From positions 27,235,001 to 27,299,000 of the forward strand of contig NC_081412.1 of assembly GCF_030272615.1 (NCBI RefSeq): a stretch of 64,000 nucleotides of DNA, read 5' to 3'. The DNA is from Cryptomeria japonica (Eukaryota; Streptophyta; Pinopsida; Cupressales; Cupressaceae). This document shows, in pieces, positions 11,982-21,279 of the stretch. The notes beneath the pieces are model-generated. The model made no database searches. It had not been told where the DNA came from and worked only from the letters and a program-made list of their open reading frames with translations. Numbering within the stretch: the first letter of the stretch is position 1; each line of letters begins with the position of its first letter. The translations under genes were made by a program, and so were the position numbers.

Positions 11982-13039
11982 ACTGCTTCTTGAAGACGAC
12001 TGGTTGTTTGTAACAAACTTTCTTTTGAAGGGTCCAAAGCTTGTATGCATCCATACTATTATAAATGGATACCAGGACTCCTAAAAAAACAATCGCAAGT
12101 AATTGTAAGAAAACGCTGCAGAAATTTATTTGAGCTTTTTTCTAGTCTTATGGAGAATACTTTGAGTTTTGTAATATTTTCTCAAAATTAATATCAATAT
12201 ACAGACTAGAAATAGTGTATATACATAAATGTGCATAGCAGTCATAGGGCAACTCATGTCAAATGTGCAACTCAATACAATAAATAATCTTAGTTTGTAG
12301 CCCTATAGCATCATAATGCAGTCCTTGACCAAGTATGCATACAAGAAACATCTATTTCTATTAAGGCACAAGCATCAAAGTTAGAGGTTATGACAACTAG
12401 TGAAAAACATCAAGAACAAAAAGTTTAGTCTCAAGAATTAGGAGTTGTAATAAAAAAACTTACAAGGATGAGGCATATTCATAACTTTTGCAATCCCACC
12501 TTGGATATCAACACTAGAAGCAACTCATATTGTTCGTGTACAGACAAGACAATATGGGAGTTCATTATACCCAACAACTCGTGGTGTTGTTTTTCATGTT
12601 GGCTCTATTGGACCCTGCAATTAAGATTCAATATACATTATTCAATAAGATTAACTATGCAACATAATGAAATATTGAAAAGTGTGTTACCTTGTTGAGC
12701 TTCGCTTGGTTTCGAGAATAGTTTAATATTCTCTACTTAATAGGGCCAACCACATGAAGGTGGAAGCTCATTTGCCCCCCCCCCCCCCTAACATCACTCT
12801 AAATTCCCCGTTAACATCTTATAACATTCATTCATTAATTCTTTCTACCATTAATAAAATATAGCATTCATTCATTAATATCACATAACGTTCATTAACA
12901 CATAACATTGATTAACATTAATTAACACGCAACATTCATCAATATTAATTAACACATATCATCCATAACCATTAATTAGCACATAATTACATTCACTAAC
13001 ATATAAAAGTCGGTCATTATCAAATAAGTTAGATTACAA
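11982..13039. other. AT-rich spacer with a C run and a TTAACA-type repeat
   Basis: No gene is supported. There is a run of 14 C at 12775-12788. From about 12800 to 13010 the words attaacacataac, ttcattaa and close variants recur in a degenerate AT-rich tandem pattern. A short open frame at 12468-12698 has no motif and unremarkable composition. Confidence 0.5.
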
Positions 13040-13441
13040 TCATTTCTTTCTTTTTTTTTTCTTTGAAGCTATGAAAAGACTAAGTGGAATATCGGTGTCT
13101 TCATCATTTCCCCCCGCTACAAATGTTCTGCCAACTGCTTGTGATCTTAATGTATGCCTAGTCCTATATTGAGGATGAGGACACTGAAGCGAAGGGGGGT
13201 CCTCTGCAATAACAAAGAAATGGGTTTAATTCAAAAAAAAAAATTATTATTGGTACAAGTATTTCATTAATTTAGAGAACATAATTGTTGTGCTCTTTAC
13301 CTGATGGGGCCACATAATTTTGTGTAGCCTCAACCTCAACATGCTGAACACCACGGTCCTCTTTACCTGAGTGGGGAACATCACGTTCTTGAGGTTGTGT
13401 ACCTAGATCATGCTCCACTTGCTCACCACCGACTACATGCT
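13040..13441 (-). other. Possible last two exons of an unrecognised gene
   Basis: On the minus strand an open stretch from 13441 to 13301 is preceded by ATATTTTAG and followed by a GTAAAGAGC donor-like site. After about 96 bases, TTATTGCAG is followed by a second open stretch from 13204 to a TGA at 13040. Joining the two keeps the frame, because a phase-1 end meets a phase-1 start. The first part is acidic, with PQERDVPHSGKEDRG; the second ends in a lysine-rich tail. I do not recognise the family, and no further upstream exon is clear because the gypsy LTR begins at 13727. The consistent splice phases are seen in the sequence; that this is a real gene end is uncertain. Confidence 0.3.
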
Positions 13442-13726
13442 CTAAAATATTAACAAGAAAGGTTACATTAATTACTACTCTAATTACAAATTAAGACGTT
13501 TAATTGTATTTGTATGCAGGAAAAGTGGGCTAATAAAACTAAATATGTGAAAATATTTCAAAATACTAGTCCACACACACACAGAGGACTTCTTGGTGCA
13601 AGCTATGGAGTAATAACATATTACTCAGCTTCCCAAGGAGGGTCCCATGGTTCTCTATCTCACAATGTCCCTCAAACCAATGCTTTGCTCTCAGATCACT
13701 GAGCAAAATGGTTCAGGGATGGCAAA

Positions 13727-15043
13727 TGTAAGAACGAGGGATGCTCTGATAGATTTTAGTATGAGATGCATTATAGGCTAGGTATGATTCTAAAATGCAA
13801 TAAACTAAATGATAAGATGACAAGATTAGTATGAACACTATCCTAGCATACTATATTTAGTCTATGATTGAACTAAAATGATAAAGAAATTATTCTAAAC
13901 ATGCATATTTAGTCTACTTCCTGATCTAAAAGAGAGGCTAAATGATGGGCATATATGAAATGAAAAAGCTTGAAAGAATTTGAGCATAAGTGTAATGCTT
14001 CAAATTTGAAAGATGATTGTTAAGAATGGAGGAATGAGAGCTCTATTTATAGCACAAATAGGGCAATGGATGGTCAATATTGAATGGTTTAATCAAGGGC
14101 CAAGTTTGAAAGTTGGGGATCCATGTGCATAATTGGCACCATTGAAATGGTGACAAGTGTCAACATAGGATTGGGTTGAGAAAAGAGGTTGGAGGCATTA
14201 AAGGCCTGAGAAGACCTCATGGTTATCTAAAGGCTAAGGGTCAAGTCTAAGTTAGGCTTACCCACTGGATTAAGAGTTAATCCAAGGATAAACCTTTGTG
14301 CAAATGATTAAGAGATAATCATGGTCAAAGCATTAATGGCCTGATGAGACCTTTGGGTTGGGTAGAGGTTGAGTCAAAACAAATGTTTTAACCATGTGGG
14401 AGGGTTTGAGTTAACCATTAATGGTTATTGGAGACTTTGGGGATTAAGTGGTTGAAAGTTGAAAGCCTTCAATGGTTATCAAAGACTTTGAGCCATTTAG
14501 TGGTTGAAGGTTGAAAGCCTTTAATGGTTATCAAAGACTTTGAGCCATTTAGTGGTTGAAGGTTGAAAGCCTTTAATGGTTATCAAAGACTTTGAGCCAT
14601 TTGAGAAGTGACTTCCCTTTGCTTAGGGATGTGACAAAGTTTAGAGGAGGGGTTAGGTTAATTAGAAGTGATTAGAAGATTCTAGAAGGGATTAGGAAGG
14701 GGTTTGGGATTTTGCAAGTGGATGGAGGGATAATAGGATTTAATTGAAATGATCTAATTTAATTCAATTTGGTTGCCATTTGAGGAAATTAAATAAATTA
14801 GATTTATTCAATTTAGGATAACTATTTAATTAAATTTGAATTTAATTAAAAGTGGATAGGGGGATTTAATTGAATAAAATGATTTATTCATTAAATGGTA
14901 CAGTGAATTTAATTTAAATAAATTGAATAATTTATTTAATAAAATAGAAGAATGTGGATAATTTAATTAAATTGGATTTAATCAAATAGAAAAATGAACA
15001 TAAAATATTCATTTAGGAATATGGTCATTTTTATATGTCTACA
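13727..15043 (-). repeat. 3' LTR of the Tat-type gypsy element
   Basis: The inner boundary is well placed: on the minus strand a purine-rich tract ends just before TGTAGACATATAAAAATGACC, and the plus-strand relative has TGTATACACCTAAAAATGGCC in the same place at 33892. The outer end is placed at TGTAAGAACGAGG on the plus strand (ACA-ending in element sense), which is less certain because the 5' LTR is absent. Within the LTR, TATAAATA lies at 14044-14051 (minus), a likely promoter. AT-rich U3 sequence fills 14750-15000, and a 52-bp tandem repeat lies at 14420-14605. Confidence 0.65.
14420..14605. repeat. 52-bp tandem repeat in the gypsy U3
   Basis: The phrase aatggttatcaaagactttg starts at 14471, 14523 and 14575, with a diverged copy at 14420, so about 3.6 copies of a 51-53-bp unit are present. 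The last copies are nearly identical, which implies recent expansion. In element sense it lies upstream of the TATA box at 14044-14051, where LTR elements often carry repeated enhancer-like units; that role is inferred. Confidence 0.8.
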
Positions 15044-15058
15044 TTTTGCCCCTCTTTG
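15044..15058 (-). other. Polypurine tract of the gypsy element
   Basis: On the minus strand this reads CAAAGAGGGGCAAAA directly before the LTR start TGTAGACA. The plus-strand relative has the matching tract at 33877-33891. A polypurine tract at this position primes plus-strand DNA synthesis in LTR elements. Confidence 0.75.
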
Positions 15059-15408
15059 AAGTGACGTGTGTGCACATGTTATTTCAAAGAAAATGATGCC
15101 TTATCATGATTTATGATCACTACAATTTTTGTGTCGTTCTTTTGATTTGCCAGTCGTGCGCCAGATTTGATTTGATGCCCCAGATTCGATATTTGATGGT
15201 GATGCCCCCTCGGGAGATGAATCAATATTTTGAAAAAAATATATTTTTTTGATTGAATGGGATGAGTTGCGTATGATGTGTATGATTTCATGCATGTAAA
15301 ATGTGTGTGAATTGATTCATCTCCCGATAAGTTACAAATGTTATGGTATAGGGGAGACCACGACCATATTACAGGTCCATTGGGCTAACCCTAATTTCAT
15401 TTTCCTCC

Positions 15409-15415
15409 TATAAGA
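15409..15415 (+). promoter_or_regulatory. Possible TATA box of the antisense PMD gene
   Basis: TATAAGA lies 81 bases before the proposed start codon of the PMD gene, a normal plant spacing for a short leader. It lies inside the gypsy element but on the opposite strand to its LTR promoter, so the gene would have its own promoter. There is no direct evidence of transcription. Confidence 0.35.
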
Positions 15416-15489
15416 GGGGAAAAGGGCTTGATTTAGGTTCATTTGTGCTTTATTGACTTTGGAGAAAGAGAATTTGCTCTGGAGAGAAA

Positions 15490-18394
15490 ATGCCTATTCC
15501 CTATCACAGACATCGTTTTGAGCGCGTTCGGAGGTACTGGAGACCTGTAGCGCGTGGACCACCAGTAAGTCAACGTTTTTGACCCTTTTTTGATTTTTTG
15601 TTTTGTCATCTTTAGTCAATTTTTGAATTTCAAAGTTCGGGTGTTTCGTTTTAGCGCGTCTAGGATCTAGAGTAGCGCATACGAAGTGTAGAGTAGCGCA
15701 TCGAGGTCAATTTAGGGGTCGCGTTCGAAAAAGATAGGTTAGCGCATAAAATTATTAGGTTAGCGCGTGCATGTATAATAGCGCATGGAAAGTGTTGGGT
15801 AGCGCGTCGCGTCAACAGGTTAGCGCGTAGGACTAACCTAGCGCATAGGGGCCGCAGGGGTTCGCATAGAGAAGGGGGTTTAGCACGTAGGACTAACCTA
15901 GCGCATAGGGCTAAAAGGGTAGTGCTTAGGAGGGGTAGATTAGCGCGTAGGCAGAGTCTAGTGCATGGGGTGGGTTAGGTAGCGCATGGGGTGAAAATTT
16001 TAGCGCGTAGATAGAATCTAGTGCATAGGTTAGAGATAATAGCGCATAGGAGAGGCAGCCTAGCGCGTGGGGGTGTTTTAGCGCATTGAAGATCTGTTTT
16101 AGCGCATCTGAAAAATTTTGCAGTTTTGGCCGATTTGAAAATTTGTTTTGTCTGCCTATCGTGTTTTGATGAGTTTATCCAATATGAGTGTTTGTATAAC
16201 TTGTTTTAATTTGCGATTTTCCAAGTTATGTATAGATATCAACGTGTTTTGTTAATCAGAATATGATGTATTTGCGTTGTCTGTTTCAAATTCAATGTGT
16301 GGGAAGCCTGAGTTGTATTACAAGCCGATATGGGTTGGAAACTTGAGTTGTTTTACAAGTTGATATGGGTGGGAAACTTGAGTTGTTTTACAAGTTTATG
16401 TGATTGTGGAGACTTGAGTTGTATTACAAGTTTTGATATGGTTGTTGAGAACTTGAGTTGTTTTACAAGTTGATATGAAATGATAGGATTTTGAACTTTG
16501 ATTGTAGATGAGTAAATTGTTTCATGTTGTTGATGTAAGGTTGATTTTGATATCTTTGTGTTGATGTGGAAACTGATATGGGATATGTTTTGTTTGTTGA
16601 CAGGAGCGATTGGGTGTTGTTCAGTCGAGGGAGAAATTCTCGAGACCGTGGACGTTGATACCGCGATTGTCACAGGCAGATTTGGACATTATTGAGAGAT
16701 GTGGATTGACCTCTCCTTTGGATATGCCTCGGTTCACTGTGAACCGGGGGCTTTTGACAGCGTTGGCAGAGAGGTGGCATAGCGACACAAACACCTTTCA
16801 TTTTGCCACTGGAGAGATGACAGTGACACTGGAGGATTGCTACCGGATTTTGCAGATTCCTGTAGTAGGGGCACTACTTCCCTATGAGCAGTCAGAGGAG
16901 GGGGGCACAGAGGCACTGCACTGCATTTTTCAGGATGACATAGTTTGTGGCTATGAGATCCCCTGGCAGGAGTTTTTGGATTTGGGTTATGCACCGGTGC
17001 CATCTATACTGGCAGGATTCATTGGAGGATTCCTTTGTCCTGATCGTATGTCAAAGGGATTCTCAGTGGGATGGGGGTTAGTGTTGGAGGAGATGGTCAC
17101 ACAGGGCCGGAGATTTGCAAGGGGGTCAGCAATGCTGGCTCATTTATACCGGAGTTTGCATGAGGTAGTATACCTCGGGTATGGCAGTTTGTCAGCTGGC
17201 GTGACCCTATTACAGGTATGGTGCTGGGAGCACATTCCAGCAGCGAGGCCACTGACAGATAGAGACAGGCCCGTAGGTGTAGCATATGCCTACGGATATA
17301 GAGGTCTAGTTGTCCAGTGTAAGTTGGGCAAACTAGAGCATTGGAGGAGGGTTTTTGACGACATAGATATGGTCACTTGGAGACCGTATACAGGTTGTGA
17401 GGTATGGGCGGAGGATGGGCTGGAGATGCCCTTTGTATTTATGATGAGGTGTCTGATATGGAGGACCCCGTTTGTCATTGAGCGGTTTGTGGTGACCCAA
17501 GTTTTGAGGCAGTTCGGGCGCCAGCAGGGGATTCCTCAAGGAGCATGTTTGTATGCACAACGACAGCAGGATGTGGCCGATTGGGGGCCGACTATTGATA
17601 GTGTCGTGGTAGTGGAGGAGTTTGCGGGGTTGGCCAGGCAAATTTGGGACTATGCCCCAGAGATTCAGGACGCAGGGATGACAGATGAGTTTGCCCATTT
17701 GTTTGCTACGCGGGCAGTGGCTAGGATCTCAGATCCGGAGGAGATGAGGCCAGCTTTTGATTCAGATGAGGAGGAGGGAGATGAGGGAGATGATGGAGAT
17801 GATGGGGAGGATGGAGGAGGAGGTAGAGGAGCCAGAGGGAGGCAGGGAGGTAGAGGTGTGGAGAGAGCGGTGCGGCAGGGGAGGATAGATAGGGGGAGAG
17901 GTGGATTGGCTATTGGAGCCGGGAGAGAGGGGAGAGTGGGGGAGGTGCTAGCTGTAGTGGGGGGTGAGGAGGAGCTGAGGAGACTAGCACAGAGGAGGAG
18001 GGCAGATGTACTCCCACCTCCAACACAGGTACCGTTGCGGGTTCGAGTGCTAGGTCATGTGGAGGATGCGCAGATCCGGACCTTGCAGATTACCGTTCAG
18101 CAGCTGCAGGCGCAGATTTTGACCTATCAGCGACAGATTTCTTAGTTGACCACTGAGAGAGATACTGAGATAGAGCGGCAAGGATGAGCGGAGGAGATGT
18201 TGGCGAGTGTGCAGAGAGCAGCGACGAGTGGTCCGCTGAGAGACACCCTTAGGGAGCTGACGCAGAGAGTGCAGGAGGTAGAGTATTATAGGCAGCATTA
18301 TGAGGCTGCAGTACCCAGGGATCGGCGAGTGGAGAGCTTTGCACAGTCGAGATCGAGTCGATCTCGAGCCACTGGGACACGATCTAAAAGCTGA
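15490..18394 (+). pseudogene. Two-exon plant mobile domain (PMD) gene, antisense inside the gypsy element
   Basis: Exon 1 is 15490-15564 (25 codons, starting MPIPYHRHRF), followed by the donor GTAAGT. A 1039-bp intron ends TTGTTGACAG, and exon 2 opens in phase at 16604. Exon 2 carries a clear plant mobile domain (the PMD family of MAIN and MAIL proteins): RPWTLIPRL, then LTALAERWHSDTNTFHF, GEMTVTLED and ILQIPVVG in the first 100 codons, with conserved tryptophan-rich segments (LLQVWCWEHIP, WRRVF) later. After about 350 residues come an acidic run, a Gly/Arg-rich stretch and a predicted coiled coil. Stops at 18143 and 18185 cut off the last 70 codons, which stay in frame to 18394; if the first stop is natural the protein has 538 residues, otherwise about 621. 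The gene lies between integrase and 3' LTR on the strand opposite to pol, a position where Tat-type elements are known to carry extra, sometimes antisense, ORFs. PMD proteins are linked to silencing in Arabidopsis; the role here is inference. Confidence 0.8.
15652..16107. repeat. TAGCGCRT minisatellite with 60-bp higher-order period, inside the PMD intron
   Basis: A short core, TAGCGCGT or TAGCGCAT, recurs about 20 times. From 15781 the cores fall in three exact 60-bp series: 15781, 15841, 15901, 15961, 16021, 16081; then 15802, 15862, 15922, 15982, 16042, 16102; then 15823, 15883, 15943, 16003, 16063. The sub-spacings are therefore 21, 21 and 18. The third series is GCGCGT (one GCACGT), while the others are mostly GCGCAT or GTGCAT, so the three sub-units are distinguishable. 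The earlier part, 15652-15780, is less regular. The whole array lies in the intron of the antisense PMD gene. Confidence 0.9.
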
Positions 18395-19926
18395 GGTGTG
18401 ACGGGGCCAGTGAGACAGGACCCTCCTAGAGATCTAGGGGTGGGTGCATCTGGAGCGAGACCATCTCTGTCAGGAGATAGTCATACTTGAGAGATAGGGT
18501 CTCTGCTGTATTTTGGGATCATTGTTATACTTTGTACTAGACATAGTGTGTGGACACATTTTGTAGATTTTGATCATTTTTGAGATATATATACGGATGG
18601 CACCATTTTTTTTTTTGATCATGTGATGTGTTGATATGGATGCATGTTATGTGAGGCATTTTATGTGATGATGCAATATATGATGTAATGCATGATGCAG
18701 GATGTATGCTTGTTATATGCTGTGAGATGTATCTTGAAAATGAGATGTATGTTTTTAATATGCTACTAAATGTATCGTGATATGTAAATGATGTTAAAAT
18801 GATATGCAAACTACTTGTAAAATGATATGCAATGATGTTAAATGATATGTAATGAGATTAGATGATGTGCAATGATGCTTTAAATGATATGTAATGATGA
18901 TATGCAACTTAATTGTAAAATGATGTGCAACTAATTGTAAAATGATATGCAACTAATTATTTTTGGAGCATCCCTCAGTCTGTATTTGCCATCCGATAGA
19001 ACCATATTTTTGCTTTCTTTGTAGGTTTCATCATTGAGCATTGATTTGTTTAGGATATGTTGAAAATTTATACAAGCATAATGGTATAATTGAACCATAA
19101 TGACCTGAGAAAAATTTACATGATATTTGATTTTGCAAGATAGCACAAGCGTCAAGGTATAATTGAACCAGGACGACCTGAGTGCGTATTGCGTAAATAG
19201 ACAAGATTTGATCATTTGTATGCGTGAAGTGGAATCAGGCCTTCAATGATATTCGATGTATCACGTCTCGAGGCAAGTATTCACACAGTACAAGTGATCG
19301 CCTCCCAGACAGAAGACTAAGAAAATATTGGAAGTTCCCCTTGACCTCTAGTTGTGAAGCATTTAGTGAGACAAGGAAGAGAATCCAATAATACAAAAAG
19401 TTCAAAATGCAAAACTAGTTAAGATTTTATGCTATAGTGCAACATTCAGTACTTTAGAAAATCATCCATCCTTGGTATTTTTGTGTTTTGTTTAGTTTTG
19501 TTTGGCAATGAAGCGTAGTGGTTTGTTGGATGTCATGCTATTGAGTTTTGCATCTAGTCTTGATGTCTTGAGTGTTTGCAATATGGATATGATTTATATG
19601 CCCCTAGCTGAGTGTGCCTCTTGATGTGAATATATACAGTGATTCCAAGCCATGGTGTATTAGTGGTAGGAGGATATATATATAGACAAATCAGGATAGT
19701 GACTACGCTAAGTATGTCCTGAATGGATATTTGCTAAGTGTCGGGCGATGACCGATAGTGTTTGTATGGATAACATGGTATGGAAATAGATAGAGGAGCT
19801 ATTCTTTCACAAGAGCGCCTGTTTACCAGGTTTTCACCCTTTGTTTTTATTGTACTTTGTTTTTTCTTTTTCTGGATTTTTTGATTTTTTTGTTTGTTTT
19901 GGGCTTTTTTCATGCACTAGGCTACT
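18395..19926. other. Convergent region between the PMD gene and gypsy pol
   Basis: The antisense PMD gene and pol both end towards this stretch, so transcripts from both strands would overlap here. About 18620-18960 is a degenerate array of AATGATATGYAA-like words. At 19070-19185 two copies of a phrase like ggtataattgaaccanna are followed by gacctgag; inverted versions occur at 32330-32435 in the plus-strand gypsy relative, showing that this is old element sequence. No open frame is convincing. Confidence 0.6.
18620..18960. repeat. Degenerate ATGATATGCAA array
   Basis: Words such as atgatatgcaa, atgatgtgcaa and atgatatgtaa recur at roughly 15-25-bp spacing, densest after 18780. The plus-strand gypsy relative has a comparable but more decayed CATCAT/GCATTGC-rich stretch at about 32780-33060. 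It is noncoding. Confidence 0.6.
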
Positions 19927-21276
19927 TTAAGTATAGTACCTTTTCAGATGGATGTTGTTAGTTGGTTCGTCGAGCACATCTCCTTCAGAATTTGTTAGCT
20001 GATAAGCACCTGATCCATAAACTGATATGATAACATAGGGACCCAACCAGTTAGGCTCAAATTTCCCTTTCTTTTCTCGATCTTGCTGATTTCTTGGATT
20101 TTCTTTGAGTACTAGGTCACCAACCTTGAAGTTGCGGGGAATGACCTTGTGATTGTAGCTCCTGCACATACGTTGCTGATATGCTTTGAGATGAGTATAA
20201 GCATGTTGGCGTCTTTCATCTAATAGCTCAAGTTCTTGTAGGCGGTTAACTCGATACTCTTCATCTGGGATTAAGCCTTTCAAAGAGACTCTGAGAGATG
20301 GGATCTCTACCTCTAGTGGTAAAATAGCCTCTGATCCATATACCAATGAGTATGGTGTTGCCCCTGTAGGTGTGCGGATGCTGGTCCTGTATGCCCAAAG
20401 TGCTGGATTGAGTTGTACATGCCAATCTTTGCCTGCATCATTCACTGTTTGCTTGAGGATTTTCAGTATTGTCTTGTTAGATGCTTCCGCTTGACCATTT
20501 CCCTGTGGGTAATATGGTGTAGAGAACCTATGTTGGATTTTGAATTTTTCACATAGTTCTTGGACATCTTGATTCTTGAAGGGCCGTCCATTATCTGTAA
20601 CGATTGAACTTGGAATACCATATCTGCAAATCAGATAATTGAGGATAAAAGAGGCAATTTGTTTCCCGATTACTGTGGTCATGGGAACTGCTTCTATCCA
20701 TTTGGTAAAGTACTCTGTTGCTGTTATAATGAACTTGTGTCCATCTGAAGATGAAGGATGAATTTTGCCAACGAGGTCCAGTCCCCACTGACAAAAGGGC
20801 CAGGATGTTATAAATGGCTGCAGTTCTTGTGCTGGTGCATGTATCAAATTACCATGGATTTGGCATTTAGGACATTTCTTGGCAAAGTGATATGAGTCTT
20901 TCTCCATTGTAGGCTAGTAGTATCCCATCCTTAGAAGCTTTTTAGCAAGAGTAGTGCCGCTTGAATGTGTGCCACAAATACCTTCGTGAAGCTCGTGTAA
21001 AGCAGAATCAGAATCATTACGATCAAGACAACGAAGAAGAGTACCATCGAGACCTTGACGATATAAAGTATTAGTGGTAAGGGTGTAACGGGCATCTTGT
21101 CAGATAAAGTTACATTTTTGGTTGCAGGATTGGTCGATGGGTAAGATAATGTGTTTGAGGTAGTCGTATATTGGTCCATATAACGGAGAATCTGAACCAG
21201 TCAAGGCATAGATAACATGGGATTCAAAATGGTCATAGGCGGGGGAGAACAGTTGCTCTACCAGGAACTCATAACG
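19927..21276 (-). pseudogene. Gypsy integrase with its zinc-binding domain
   Basis: This is the C-terminal part of the same single frame as the RT section upstream. The HHCC zinc-binding domain is visible as LHEGICGTHSSG and, later, CPKCQIHGN. The catalytic core follows with D in GLDLVG, D in IVTDNG and E in NGQAEASNKT. The end has the GDLVLKENPRN and GPYVI segments usual for gypsy integrases, and no chromodomain is seen. In-frame stops lie at 21277, 21100 and 20914. The plus-strand relative has arginine and tryptophan at the last two, which shows that they arose here from CGA and TGG. The enzyme would insert element DNA into the genome, but this copy would not be translated across the stops. 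Confidence 0.9.
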
Positions 21277-21279
21277 ACT

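Noticed and set aside
15652-16107. Regular short repeats that could look like a CRISPR array
   Set aside because: Repeat cores are only six to eight bases with short variable filler, the DNA is plant nuclear with spliced genes and retroelements, and no cas gene is present.
16353-16673. Minus-strand 106-codon frame within the PMD intron
   Set aside because: It is a translation of the repeated acttgagttgtntacaagtt phrases and overlaps the splice acceptor of the PMD gene.
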